Below the pieces are notes generated by a model. The model had not been told where the DNA came from. It did no database searches and worked only from the letters and a program-made list of their open reading frames with translations. This document shows, piece after piece, positions 21,018 through 29,524 of a stretch of 64,000 bases of DNA (positions are counted from its first letter, which is position 1; the number at the start of each line of letters is the position of its first letter). The stretch is from Streptomyces solicavernae (lineage in GTDB: Bacteria > Actinomycetota > Actinomycetes > Streptomycetales > Streptomycetaceae). The translations under genes and the position numbers were made by a program. Where the stretch lies: positions 278,115-342,114 of the forward strand of contig NZ_JASCIR010000004.1 of assembly GCF_029968095.1 (NCBI RefSeq). Direction: 5' to 3'.

Positions 21018-22145
21018 CTAGTACACCCTCACGCCGTACGTCGACAGCGCCTCCTTGACCGGCTGGAACACCGCCGAGCCGACCCCGTTGTCGCAGGTGC
21101 CGCCCGAGCCGGAGTGGATGCCGAGGGCCGTGGTGCCCGCGAAGTGCGCGCCGCCGCTGTCGCCGCTCGACGAGCAGACGTTCGTCCGCACCATCCCGTA
21201 CGCGGAGTTGCCGTCGCCGTAGTTCACGGTGACGTTCGTCTGCGTGACCGAGCCGGAGGTGACCTTCGTGGTGGAGCCGGACTTCCTGACCGCCTGGCCG
21301 ACCACGGCGTCGGCGGCCGAGGTGATGTCCTGGAAGCCGCCGTTGTAGAGGTTCACATGCCCGGCGGGCGCCGAGCCGTCGGTGTACCTGACGATCCCGA
21401 AGTCGTCCCCCGGGAAGTTCGAGCCCGTGCGCTCGCCGATCACCGGGCCGCCGGACGAGGCGCTCCACTGCGCGGCCGAGTCGGTGCAGTGCCCGGCGGT
21501 CAGGAAGTACCGGGCGGACCCGGAGGACACGTTGAAGGCCGCCGAACAGCGCAGGCCGCCGCCGTGGACGGCGTCACCGCCGGCCACCTCCTTCCTGAAC
21601 TCGCCCGGTACGCGCACCACGCGGACCGCGCCGCCGAGTCCGTCCGCGACCCGCTCGATCCGCGCGAAATCCGCCGCCGAGACCGTGGTGTCCGCCTCGA
21701 CGACGACCTGGTTGCGTCTGGGGTCCACGCCCCAGCTGGTGCCGGGGATCTTCGCGTGCTTCTCCAGGGCGGCCGTCGCGGCCCGCAGCTCGGCGCCGGT
21801 GCGCTCGACGACCTTCGCGGTGCCGCCGGCCTCCCGCACCCGCTCGGCGTCGGCGGCGTCCGTGACGGTGGTGATCAGCTCGCCGCTGCGCGCGTCGAGG
21901 TAGCTGCCCGCGCTGCGCTCGCCGAGCAACCGGGCGAGGGCGGAGCTGCGCTCGTACGTGTCGCCGCCGACGCGGACGCCGGGCTCGGGCGAGGGCTCGC
22001 CGGAGGCGGATCCGAGGGTGGATCCGAGGGTGGATCCGGGGGTGGATCCGGGGGTGGATTCGGGGGTGGCGGACGCGGAGCCGGGGATGAGGGACAGGGG
22101 GAGTGCCGCCAGGGTCACGGCGAGGGCGAGGGGGGTGCGCTTCAC
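21018..22145 (-). CDS. Secreted S1 serine protease, streptogrisin/alpha-lytic type
   Basis: 375-aa preproprotein. A Sec signal peptide (MKRTPLALAVTLAALPLSL, cleavage near ASA-TP at 26) is followed by a short TPGS/TLGS repeat, a pro-region of the alpha-lytic protease type (about residues 60-190) and a chymotrypsin-fold domain. The catalytic triad is His219 (LTAGHC), Asp248 (DDFGIVRY) and Ser330 (SSGDSGG). Paired cysteines at 200/220 and 324/354 fit the streptogrisin disulfides. There is no C-terminal carbohydrate-binding domain. ATG 22145 begins the signal peptide. Confidence 0.93.
   Translation of the reverse strand: MKRTPLALAVTLAALPLSLIPGSASATPESTPGSTPGSTLGSTLGSASGEPSPEPGVRVGGDTYERSSALARLLGERSAGSYLDARSGELITTVTDAADAERVREAGGTAKVVERTGAELRAATAALEKHAKIPGTSWGVDPRRNQVVVEADTTVSAADFARIERVADGLGGAVRVVRVPGEFRKEVAGGDAVHGGGLRCSAAFNVSSGSARYFLTAGHCTDSAAQWSASSGGPVIGERTGSNFPGDDFGIVRYTDGSAPAGHVNLYNGGFQDITSAADAVVGQAVRKSGSTTKVTSGSVTQTNVTVNYGDGNSAYGMVRTNVCSSSGDSGGAHFAGTTALGIHSGSGGTCDNGVGSAVFQPVKEALSTYGVRVY
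22008..22067 (-). repeat. 12-bp in-frame repeat x5 in the protease propeptide
   Basis: Five units GGATCCGRGGGT (last GGATTCGGGGGT) from 22008 to 22067. Read on the minus strand they give Thr-Pro-Gly-Ser and Thr-Leu-Gly-Ser tetrapeptides directly after the signal peptide, a probable flexible spacer. Confidence 0.93.
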
Positions 22146-22393
22146 GTGCTGCCTCCGACAGGGTGGGGGGTGGTCCGACTGGGTGTCGTGTGCACAACAG
22201 AAAGCGCGTGCATCATAGGTCCGGACCAGACCCGCACCGCCGCAACGACGCGTGCGAACTTTTCGGGGCGCTGCCGATCCCCTTCGGGCGACCGGCCCGT
22301 GACGGACGCCACGTCACCGGCCGACCGCATAGTGAGACCAGCGCCCGCACACGCCGCAACCTGTGCAAAACTCACCGCGTGTTCCGTAAAGCG

Positions 22394-22429
22394 ATGATTA
22401 TTCGCAGCGAGCGCGCCGGTCCGCAGTGA
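22394..22429 (+). CDS. Possible cimA leader peptide, 11 codons with two adjacent ATT Ile codons
   Basis: Short ORF MIIRSERAGPQ located 193 bp before cimA and 58 bp before an intrinsic terminator. ATT is very rare in this genome, yet codons 2 and 3 are both ATT. That pattern is expected of a leader peptide for attenuation by isoleucine, the end product of the citramalate route. No good Shine-Dalgarno sequence is visible, so translation is unproven; it could be initiated from a leaderless or short-leader transcript. Confidence 0.4.
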   Translation: MIIRSERAGPQ

Positions 22430-22486
22430 CCGTCACGTACGAAAAGCCGTACGGGCGGACACCGTCGTCCCAGACCCGCGCGCAGA

Positions 22487-22511
22487 CCTCTCGCACCCGC
22501 GAGGGGTTTTT
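22487..22511 (+). terminator. Intrinsic terminator in the cimA leader (candidate attenuator)
   Basis: Stem CCTCTCGC / GCGAGGGG (one G-U pair) with loop ACCC and TTTTT at 22507-22511, then a second TTTTT. No plus-strand gene lies upstream for more than 1 kb except the leader ORF, so this terminator seems to act on cimA transcription itself. The GCGAG at 22407-22412 inside the leader could pair with its left arm. The 22146-22621 gap otherwise holds the divergent protease and cimA promoters. Confidence 0.7.
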
Positions 22512-22621
22512 CTGTTTTTCCGGCCCACATCACACCGGGAGCGGAGCGCGAGGGATCATAGGGGAACGGTGGAACCGGTCATTCCGGTAGACCGAGATCC
22601 AAATACAGGAGCCAGATCAGC

Positions 22622-24229
22622 ATGACGGTAAGCACGGGAAATCCCGACGACTCGTTCCACGTCTTCGACACCACGCTGCGCGACGGCGCGCAGCGCGAGG
22701 GCATCAACCTCACCGTCGCGGACAAGCTGACCATCGCCCGGCACCTGGACGACTTCGGCGTGGGCTTCATCGAGGGCGGCTGGCCCGGCGCCAACCCCCG
22801 CGACACCGAGTTCTTCGCCCGCGCCGCGCAGGAGATCGAGTTCAAGCACGCCCAGCTGGTGGCCTTCGGCGCCACCCGCAGGGCGCATGTGAAGGCCGCC
22901 GACGACCCGCAGGTCAAGGCCCTCCTCGATTCCGGCGCCCCGGTCGTCACGCTCGTCGCCAAGTCGCACGACCGGCACGTCGAACTCGCCCTGCGCACCA
23001 CGCTCGACGAGAACCTCGCGATGATCGCCGACACCGTGTCGTACCTGCGCGAGCAGGGTCGCCGCGTCTTCGTCGACTGCGAGCACTTCTTCGACGGCTA
23101 CCGCGCCAACCCGACGTACGCGAAGTCCGTCGTCCGCACCGCCGCCGAGGCCGGCGCCGACGTCGTGATCCTCTGCGACACCAACGGCGGCATGCTCCCC
23201 GCCCAGGTCCAGGCCGTCGTCGCCACCGTCCTCGCCGACACCGGCGCCCGGCTCGGCATCCACGCCCAGGACGACACCGGCTGCGCCGTCGCCAACACCC
23301 TCGCCGCCGTCGACGCGGGCGCCACCCACGTCCAGTGCACCGCCAACGGCTACGGCGAGCGCGTCGGCAACGCCAACCTCTTCCCGGTCGTCGCCGCCCT
23401 CCAGCTCAAGTACGGCAAGACCGTCCTGCCCGAGGGCGCGCTCGCCGAGATGACCCGGATCTCGCACGCCATCGCCGAGGTCGTCAACCTCACCCCCTCC
23501 ACGCACCAGCCGTACGTCGGGGTCTCGGCGTTCGCCCACAAGGCGGGCCTGCACGCCTCCGCGATCAAGGTCGACCCGGACCTGTACCAGCACATCGACC
23601 CCGAGCTCGTCGGCAACACCATGCGCATGCTGGTCTCCGACATGGCGGGCCGCGCCTCCGTCGAGCTCAAGGGCAAGGAGCTCGGCGTCGACCTGGGCGG
23701 CGACCGCGAGCTGGTCGGCCGCGTCGTCGAGCGCGTCAAGGAGCGCGAGCTGAAGGGGTACTCGTACGAAGCGGCCGACGCCTCCTTCGAGCTGCTGCTC
23801 CGTGAGGAGGCCGAGGGCCGGCCGCGCCGCTACTTCCGCACCGAGTCCTGGCGCGCGATCGTCGAGGACCGCCCCGACGGCACCCACGCCAACGAGGCCA
23901 CGGTGAAGCTGTGGGCCAAGGGCGAGCGGATCGTCGCCACGGCCGAGGGCAACGGCCCGGTCAACGCCCTGGACATGGCGATGCGCGTCGGCCTGGAGCG
24001 GTTCTACCCGGAGCTGTCCAAGCTGGAGCTCGTCGACTACAAGGTCCGCATCCTGGAGGGCACGCACGGCACGTCCTCCACGACCCGCGTGCTGATCTCG
24101 ACCTCCGACGGCACCGGCGAGTGGTCCACCGTCGGCGTCGCGGAGAACGTCATCGCCGCGTCCTGGCAGGCCCTGGAGGACGCGTACACGTACGGGCTGC
24201 TGCGCGCCGGGGTCGAGCCCACGGAATAA
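22622..24229 (+). CDS. cimA: (R)-citramalate synthase / isopropylmalate synthase family
   Basis: 535-aa DRE-TIM metallolyase. N-terminal FDTTLRDGAQREGINLT gives the DRE-type metal and catalytic site, and HAQDDTGCAVANTLAA carries the HxH-type region. HKAGLHASAIKVDPDLYQHIDPELVGN marks the accessory subdomain. The C-terminus is a LeuA-type dimer/regulatory domain (about residues 410-530). This architecture fits citramalate synthase, making isoleucine from pyruvate and acetyl-CoA. It is longer and distinct from LeuA; a 2-isopropylmalate synthase label is often given in databases. ATG 22622 follows CAGGAGCCAGATCAGC. Confidence 0.88.
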   Translation: MTVSTGNPDDSFHVFDTTLRDGAQREGINLTVADKLTIARHLDDFGVGFIEGGWPGANPRDTEFFARAAQEIEFKHAQLVAFGATRRAHVKAADDPQVKALLDSGAPVVTLVAKSHDRHVELALRTTLDENLAMIADTVSYLREQGRRVFVDCEHFFDGYRANPTYAKSVVRTAAEAGADVVILCDTNGGMLPAQVQAVVATVLADTGARLGIHAQDDTGCAVANTLAAVDAGATHVQCTANGYGERVGNANLFPVVAALQLKYGKTVLPEGALAEMTRISHAIAEVVNLTPSTHQPYVGVSAFAHKAGLHASAIKVDPDLYQHIDPELVGNTMRMLVSDMAGRASVELKGKELGVDLGGDRELVGRVVERVKERELKGYSYEAADASFELLLREEAEGRPRRYFRTESWRAIVEDRPDGTHANEATVKLWAKGERIVATAEGNGPVNALDMAMRVGLERFYPELSKLELVDYKVRILEGTHGTSSTTRVLISTSDGTGEWSTVGVAENVIAASWQALEDAYTYGLLRAGVEPTE

Positions 24230-24279
24230 GCCTCTGCTCGGCCCGGTCGAAAGGCGGCCGTTCGAGTTACCGTCGAGGT

Positions 24280-25599
24280 ATGAGGCCTCTCATATCGGTA
24301 CGGATCACCGTCCGAGTGGTCCTGGTAGTCCTTCTGGCCCTGGGTGCCGCGTTCGCCGCGGCCCCCGGGGCGCAGGCCGAGACGCCCGTGTCCGAAGTGG
24401 CACAGGCCCTGAAGAAGAGCCCCGTCTACGTCGACCCCGCGGCCTCCGGCCTGCTGCCGGCCGCGGAGGCGGACGCCCTCGCCACGAAGATCGAGAACGC
24501 GGACAAGCCGGTGTTCGTGGCGGTGCTGCCCGCGGACTATCCGAAACAGGACCTGTTCGCGAACCTGCGCACCCAGACCGGCGTCACCGGGCTCTACGGC
24601 ATCCAGGTCGGAGCCGAGTTCGACGCCAGGGCCGACGAGTCGGTCCTGTCGCAGGACGGCGTCGGCAACCTCGTACGCGCCGTTGAGGGCGACACCCTTG
24701 CCGCCCGCCTGAACAACTTCGCCGACCTCGCCGTCACCAGCGCCAACGGCACCGCCCCCGCCTCCTGGGACACCGCCGCCGACGACTTCGACCCCGCCGG
24801 CCTGATCGGTCTGGGCGCGGTCGCCCTCGCGGGCGGCGCCGGTGCGTACGCGCTGGTCCGGCGCAACCGGAAGCGCAAGGCCGAGGCCGAGTGGGCCGCG
24901 CTGGCCAAGCTGCGGGTGGTCGTCGACGAGGACATCACCGCGTTCGGCGAGGAGCTGGACCGCCTGGACTTCCACCCGGGCGAGCCCGGAGCGACGGACG
25001 AGATGCGCACGGACTACGAGCACGCCCTCGACGCGTACGACCGGGCCAAGTCCCTGCTGGGCCAGGCGGAACGGCCGGACGACGTGCGCGCTGTGACCGA
25101 GGCGCTGGAGGACGGCCGCTTCTCGCTCGCCGTGCTCGCCGCGCGCCGCGAGGGCCGTGAGCTGCCGGTCCGCAGGCCTCCGTGCTTCTTCGATCCGCGC
25201 CACGGCCCGGCGGTCGCGGACTTGTCCTGGGCCCCCGAGGGCGGTACGCCGCGAGACGTGCCGGTCTGCGCGGCGGACCGTACGCGGATCGAAGAGGGCC
25301 AGAGCCCGGACGTCCGTACCGTCGACACGCCCCACGGCCGCCGCCCGTACTACGAGGCGGGCCCGGTGTACGGCCCCTGGGCGGGCGGCTACTTCGGCGG
25401 CGGCCTGCTGCCGGGCCTGCTCATGGGCACGATGCTCGGCCACATGATGGCCAGCCCGGCGTACGCGGCCACGGACTACGGCGCGGGCGGCTCCGAGGGC
25501 GGCGACGTCTCGGGCTCGGACTTCGGCTCCGGCGACTTCGGCGGCGGCTTCGGCGACGGCGGAGGGTTCGGCGGCGGGGACTTCGGCGGCGGGTTCTGA
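24280..25599 (+). CDS. Putative membrane protein with signal peptide and glycine-rich tail
   Basis: 439-aa protein of unknown function. A signal peptide is clear (VRVVLVVLLALGAAFAAAPGAQA, cleavage near 37). Residues 40-165 form an extracellular domain with DALATKIENADKPVFVAVLP, resembling TPM-like domains. One transmembrane segment (LIGLGAVALAGGAGAYALV, about 177-195) is followed by RRNRKRK, so the rest is cytoplasmic. That part has a helical region and a Gly/Phe/Asp-rich tail (GDFGGGFGDGG). ATG 24280 follows GTCGAGGT. Its last codons and stop are duplicated 33 bp downstream. Confidence 0.75.
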   Translation: MRPLISVRITVRVVLVVLLALGAAFAAAPGAQAETPVSEVAQALKKSPVYVDPAASGLLPAAEADALATKIENADKPVFVAVLPADYPKQDLFANLRTQTGVTGLYGIQVGAEFDARADESVLSQDGVGNLVRAVEGDTLAARLNNFADLAVTSANGTAPASWDTAADDFDPAGLIGLGAVALAGGAGAYALVRRNRKRKAEAEWAALAKLRVVVDEDITAFGEELDRLDFHPGEPGATDEMRTDYEHALDAYDRAKSLLGQAERPDDVRAVTEALEDGRFSLAVLAARREGRELPVRRPPCFFDPRHGPAVADLSWAPEGGTPRDVPVCAADRTRIEEGQSPDVRTVDTPHGRRPYYEAGPVYGPWAGGYFGGGLLPGLLMGTMLGHMMASPAYAATDYGAGGSEGGDVSGSDFGSGDFGGGFGDGGGFGGGDFGGGF

Positions 25600-25639
25600 G
25601 CGGAAGCGGTGCTGAGCGGTGGCGGGTTCTAAGCGGAAG
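25588..25639. repeat. 33-bp-offset duplication of the membrane-protein stop region
   Basis: GGCGGGTTCTGAGCGGAAG (25588-25606, containing the TGA stop) recurs as GGCGGGTTCTAAGCGGAAG (25621-25639). The second copy supplies the present stop codon of the truncated HxlR reading frame on the minus strand. Confidence 0.9.
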
Positions 25640-25913
25640 TCGACACCTCGGAGTCGGGGTGCGGCGGGACTTCCGCGTACACCGTGCGCTGGACGGGACC
25701 GTCCTCTTCCATCTGGCGCAGGTGCTGGGTCAGCATCTTCTCGCTCACCCCCGGCAGCGCGCGGCGCAGTTCGGCGAAGCGCCGGATGCCGTGCGAGTGC
25801 AGCTCCCAGAGGACGAGGCCCTTCCACTTGCCGCTGACGACGTCGAGTGCGGCGTCGATCCCGCAGATGTAGGGGCCGTTGCGCGGTGCGAACCCCCCGA
25901 AAGAACAAGCCAG
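25629..25913 (-). pseudogene. HxlR-type winged-helix regulator remnant, C-terminally truncated
   Basis: About 94 codons of an HxlR regulator: LACSFGGFAPRNGPYICGID, AALDVVSGKWKGLVLWEL, RRFAELRRALPGVSEKMLTQHL, RQMEEDGPVQRTVYAEVPP. Family members continue after EVPP with a helix of 25-40 residues; here ten unrelated residues (HPDSEVSTSA) lead to a stop that lies in the duplicated 3' end of the neighbouring gene. No ATG, GTG or TTG is placed at the expected N-terminus either; only CTG codons occur. It would normally control the divergent reductase. Probably non-functional. Confidence 0.65.
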
Positions 25914-26832
25914 TTGAACCAGGCCGGCCTGCTCGGCCTCGGCGCGATGGGCAGCGCCCTGGCGTCCGCGCTGCTCGGCGGGCGGCCTCTCCGTGACCGT
26001 CTGGAACCGTACCCCTGGCCGTGCCACGGAGCTGGTGGCCCGTGGCGCTCGGGCCGCGGGCTCGGTCCGCGAGGCAGTGGCGGCGAGCCCGGTGGTCGTT
26101 GCCTGGCTCTTCGACCACGCCTCGGTCCAAGAGACCCTCGGTCCGGTCGCCGAGGAGCTGCGCGGCCGCACCCTCCTCAACCTCACGACCACCACGCCGA
26201 ACGAGTCCCGGGAAATCGCCTCATGGGCGGCCGATAACGGCATCGACTACCTCAACGGCGCCATCATGGCCGTGCCCGCCATGATCGGATCCCGCGACGG
26301 CCAGATCTTCTGCAGCGGTTCGCGGGCCGCCTACGACGCCCTGCTGCCGACCTCCGACCTCTGGGCCCCGAGCGAGTTCCACGGAGTGGACGCCGGGCGG
26401 GCCGCGCTGGTGGACCTGGCGATGCTGTCGGGGATGTACCAGATGTTCGCGGGCTTCTTCCACGGCGCCGCGATGGCCGCCTCCGCGGGGATGAGCGCGT
26501 CCGGGTTCGCCGCCCGGCAGGCCCCGTTCCTGTCCGCCATGACCCAGGAACTCGCCGACCTCGCGAAGATCGTCGACGGCGGGGACTACACCGTCCCGGG
26601 CCAACAGAGCCTGGAGTTCTCCGACCTGGCGCACCTCGTGCGCGCCAGCGAGGAGGAGGGCGTCGACCCCGCCCCGATCGCCGCCGTCCAGGCGCTCATC
26701 AGCCGCGAGATCGCCGCGGGCCACGGCACGGAGGGGTTCGCGCGGATCTACGAGGGCCTGCGCGCCGAAGCCTCCTCCCCCACCACCACGAACTCCTCCT
26801 CCACCACCACGAACGAAAGGGACGCCGCGTGA
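25914..26832 (+). pseudogene. NAD(P)-dependent reductase (imine reductase/6PGDH-like), frameshifted
   Basis: The Rossmann N-terminus (QAGLLGLGAMGSALASALLGG, from a possible TTG at 25914) is in a different frame from the remainder (SVTVWNRTPGRATELVARG onward). Removing one G at 25980-25982 restores a continuous protein of about 305 aa that aligns with the intact paralogue at 26829. The downstream part alone could start at GTG 25993 but would lack the dinucleotide-binding loop. Either a real 1-bp insertion in a G-rich run or a sequencing error. Its tail carries a 21-bp duplication and overlaps the next gene by GTGA. Confidence 0.75.
26773..26814 (+). repeat. 21-bp tandem duplication near the first reductase stop
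   Basis: Two 21-bp units (26773-26793 and 26794-26814), differing at one base, each ending in CCACCACCACGAAC. They encode a Ser/Thr/Asn-rich tail (PTTTN, STTTN) absent from the paralogue downstream. Confidence 0.9.
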
Positions 26833-27719
26833 ACGCCACGCCCGTCACGCTCATCGGCCTCGGCCCCATGGGTCAGGCCATGGTCCGCTCGCTGCTCGCC
26901 GCCGGTCACCCGGTCACGGTCTGGAACCGCACCGCGGGCCGGGCCGACGGCGTCGTCGCCGACGGCGCCGTCCTGGCCGCCTCGCCCGCCGAGGCGGTTG
27001 CCGCGAGTGAGCTGGTCATCCTCAGCCTCACCGACTACCAGGCGATGTACGACGTACTCCGCGCCGCCGGAACGGCCCTGGCCGGTCGCACCATCGTCAA
27101 CCTCAGCTCGGACACCCCCGACCGCGCCCGCGAGGCCGAGGCCTGGGCGGCCGGGCACGGGGCGCGGTTCGTCACCGGCGGGGTGATGACGCCCGCGCCG
27201 ATGGTGGGCACCGACGCCGCGTACGTGTACTACAGCGGGCCGTCCGAGGCGTTCGAGGCGCACCGCCCGGCGCTGGCCCGGATCGGAGCGCCGCGCTACC
27301 TCGGGGAGGACGCGGGCCTCGCGCAGTTGATGTACCAGGCCCACCTGGACGTCTTCCTGACGAGCCTCTCGGCGCTGATGCACGCGACGGCGCTGCTCGG
27401 CTCGGCCGGGATCACCGCCGCTGAGGCGGTCCCGGAGCTGATGCCGACGCTGGCCGACATCCCGGCGATGCTCCAGGCGGGCGAGGAGAACGTCGGCGCG
27501 CAGATCGACGCGGGCGAGCATCCGGGGCACCTGAGCACGGCGACGATGATGGGCGCCACGGCGGACCACATCGTCGCCACGAGCGCCGCCGTCGGGATCG
27601 ACCTGACGCTGCCGCGCGCTGTCCGGTCCCACTATCACCGAGCGATCGCCGACGGCCACGGGAAGGAGAACTGGACCCGGATCATCGACGGCATCCGCGA
27701 TCCGGACCAGCCCCGCTGA
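26829..27719 (+). CDS. NAD(P)-binding reductase, imine reductase-like, intact paralogue
   Basis: 296-aa protein with N-terminal Rossmann motif LIGLGPMGQAMVRSLLAAGHPVTVWNRT and a C-terminal helical dimerisation domain typical of the beta-hydroxyacid dehydrogenase / imine reductase superfamily (GEDAGLAQLMYQAHLDVFLTSL, GHLSTATMMGATADHIV). The conserved VTGGVMTPAPMVG segment follows the nucleotide domain. No 6PGDH catalytic lysine motif is obvious, which favours the imine reductase branch. GTG 26829 overlaps the upstream stop and AAAGGGA lies upstream. The substrate is unknown. Confidence 0.85.
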   Translation: MNATPVTLIGLGPMGQAMVRSLLAAGHPVTVWNRTAGRADGVVADGAVLAASPAEAVAASELVILSLTDYQAMYDVLRAAGTALAGRTIVNLSSDTPDRAREAEAWAAGHGARFVTGGVMTPAPMVGTDAAYVYYSGPSEAFEAHRPALARIGAPRYLGEDAGLAQLMYQAHLDVFLTSLSALMHATALLGSAGITAAEAVPELMPTLADIPAMLQAGEENVGAQIDAGEHPGHLSTATMMGATADHIVATSAAVGIDLTLPRAVRSHYHRAIADGHGKENWTRIIDGIRDPDQPR

Positions 27720-27765
27720 GCGTGCGTGCCGTGGTCCGGGACGTCATGGGGGTCCCTCCCTGAAT

Positions 27766-27788
27766 GTGATGTCTCAGTGTGTCATCAC
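27766..27788. promoter_or_regulatory. Palindrome upstream of TetR gene (probable operator)
   Basis: GTGATG-N11-CATCAC lies 17 bp before the tetR start. TAGGGT at 27793-27798 could be a -10 element placing transcription at or near the ATG, so the operator would overlap the promoter and the mRNA may be leaderless. Confidence 0.6.
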
Positions 27789-27804
27789 TTGTTAGGGTCG
27801 GGGT

Positions 27805-28380
27805 ATGGCGAGGTGGGATTCCGGCACGCAGGCGCGTCTGGCGAAGGCGGCACTTGAGCTCTTCATGGAGCGCGGGTACGACGACGTGACGGTGACGCAC
27901 ATCGCGGAGCGCGCCGGGATCACCCGCCGCTCGTACTTCCGCTACTTCCCCGACAAGCGCGCGGTGTTGTTCGCGGGCTCGGAGAAACTGCCGCCCGCGG
28001 TCTACAAGGCCGTACGCGCGGCCCACCGCGATACGCCGCCCATGGCGGCGGCCCTTGAGGCCCTTGCCCGGGTCGGCGCACAGCTTGTCGAGCAGTCTCA
28101 GGACGCGGCGGAGCGCCGCGCGGTGATCGACGCCAGCCCGGAACTCCAGGAACGCGACCGGACGAAGCGCGCGGAGGTCGCCGCGTCGATCGCCACGGCA
28201 CTGACGGACCGCGGCACGGACCGAGACACCGCGCGACTCGTGGCGCAGACCGCGACCATCGTCTACGAGAACGCCCTCGCGCGATGGATCGAAGCGGCCG
28301 ACGGCGAGAACTTCGCCTCCTGCCTCGACGCGATGACGACCTCGCTCCGAGAGGCGATCCTCAGCTCCACCGCGCGCTGA
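27805..28380 (+). CDS. TetR-family transcriptional regulator
   Basis: 191-aa regulator. Helix-turn-helix: LAKAALELFMERGYDDVTVT, HIAERAGITRRSYFRYFPDKRAVLF. The C-terminus is helical and resembles TetR proteins with a small-molecule pocket. The palindrome at 27766-27788 suggests autoregulation; the reductases upstream in the same direction are possible targets. Its 3' end overlaps the convergent DUF397 gene by 20 bp. Confidence 0.9.
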   Translation: MARWDSGTQARLAKAALELFMERGYDDVTVTHIAERAGITRRSYFRYFPDKRAVLFAGSEKLPPAVYKAVRAAHRDTPPMAAALEALARVGAQLVEQSQDAAERRAVIDASPELQERDRTKRAEVAASIATALTDRGTDRDTARLVAQTATIVYENALARWIEAADGENFASCLDAMTTSLREAILSSTAR

Positions 28381-28588
28381 CGAAGGCGTCCCAGGCGGCC
28401 GGTTCGACGGCGAGGACCGGTCCGCCGGGGTTCTTGGAGTCGCGGATGTGCACGGCGGCGGGGTGGGCGGCGACCTCTACGCAGGCGCCGCCCTCGCTGC
28501 CGCTGTGGGTCGACTTCCGCCAGTCGTAGGCGACTTCGAGGCAGTTGCCGCCCTCGTCGCCGCTGTAGCTGGACTTGAACCAGTTCAT
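28361..28588 (-). CDS. DUF397 domain protein
   Basis: 75-aa protein with duplicated DUF397-type motifs: WFKSSYSGDEGGNCLEVA and WRKSTHSGSEGGACVEVA, then VHIRDSKNPGGPVLAVEPAAWDAFV. ATG 28588 overlaps the stop of the upstream XRE gene (ATGA), which shows translational coupling. Such proteins pair with XRE/DUF5753 regulators in the WhiJ-like systems of Streptomyces; the partner relation is known for the family, not shown here. Confidence 0.92.
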   Translation of the reverse strand: MNWFKSSYSGDEGGNCLEVAYDWRKSTHSGSEGGACVEVAAHPAAVHIRDSKNPGGPVLAVEPAAWDAFVSARWS

Positions 28589-29418
28589 GTTTCTCCTGCC
28601 AGATCGTCCAGCAGGCCCATGCTTTCCTCGGGGCTGAGGGCCTGTGATCGCAGCATCCCATACTTCTGTTGGAGGACACTGACCTCGTCTGGATCATCGA
28701 CGAGGAAGCTCACGCGTTGGCCTTCGATATAGGCCAGTTGGTCATGGTCGGGAGTCTCAAGCAGCACCATGGCGCCGTTGAGACCGGCGTGGGTCTCCCG
28801 CTGCGTGGGGATGATCTGCAAGCCCAGGAAGGGGAGTTCGGCGCAGCGGCGCAGATGCCGGAGCTGTTCGCGTAGAACGTGTGGCCCGCCGATGGGCCGC
28901 TGCAGCACCACCTCCTCCACCAGGTAGCTCATCATCGGCGGCCACGGTTCGCGCTCGAAGATCCGGTGCCGGTTCAGTCGCGCTTTTACCCGGTCCTCGC
29001 GCTCTTCGGGAGTGATGGGCGGGAACAGGCAACCGAAGACCGCCGCCGCGTACTCCTCTGTCTGTAACAGGCCCGGCACTACCTGGTTCTCGTACGAGTA
29101 CAAGGTCAGCGCCTCCTGCTCGTAGTCGATCAAGTCCTGAACGAACACAGGAAACTTCTCCCGCTCCGGCACCTTCTCGACCGCCGTCGCCAACGCCCGC
29201 TCGGTCTCCAGCAGATCGTCCATGCTGCGCGCGAGCGCGATCTGCAAGGGGCGCCGCCCCTGCTCGATCGACGCCATCTTGTCCTCGCTGATGCGCAACG
29301 TCCGCGCCAGCTCCGGCTGGGTCATCCCGGCGTACCGGCGGAAGTTGGCGACCTGCGCGCCGATCGCGTGCCAAGAGGTGGTCCTCTTGCGCCGCTTCTT
29401 CGGTGGGTTCATGCGCAT
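28585..29418 (-). CDS. XRE-family regulator with DUF5753-type C-terminal domain (WhiJ-like)
   Basis: 277-aa regulator. The HTH_XRE domain is IGAQVANFRRYAGMTQPELARTLRISEDKMASIEQGRR; the rest (YSYENQVVPGLLQTEEYAAAV, RHIFEREPWPPMMSYLVEE, VLREQLRHL, LPFLGLQIIPTQRETHAGLNGAM) matches the domain found in WhiJ-like regulators. ATG 29418 has GGGGAA a few bases upstream; ATG 29412 is an alternative. It forms an operon with DUF397 and faces a divergent ATP-binding protein gene, the usual three-gene set. Confidence 0.9.
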   Translation of the reverse strand: MRMNPPKKRRKRTTSWHAIGAQVANFRRYAGMTQPELARTLRISEDKMASIEQGRRPLQIALARSMDDLLETERALATAVEKVPEREKFPVFVQDLIDYEQEALTLYSYENQVVPGLLQTEEYAAAVFGCLFPPITPEEREDRVKARLNRHRIFEREPWPPMMSYLVEEVVLQRPIGGPHVLREQLRHLRRCAELPFLGLQIIPTQRETHAGLNGAMVLLETPDHDQLAYIEGQRVSFLVDDPDEVSVLQQKYGMLRSQALSPEESMGLLDDLAGET

Positions 29419-29524
29419 CCCGTTCCCCGTTCCGGACCGCGTGCGATCCGATGTGACTCGTGCATAGCCGATGTACGACCTGACGCACTGCCTCAGCGTA
29501 GTCACTGCCTGTGACAGTCGCCGC

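Noticed and set aside
22146..22621. T-box or known riboswitch before cimA
   Set aside because: No T-box core, specifier loop or other recognisable riboswitch element; the leader ORF plus terminator explains the region better.
25182..26237. 351-aa plus-strand reading frame covering the end of the membrane protein and the start of the first reductase
   Set aside because: Only about 25 residues (LLGLGAMGSALASALLGG region) are protein-like; they belong to the frameshifted reductase. The rest is out of frame.
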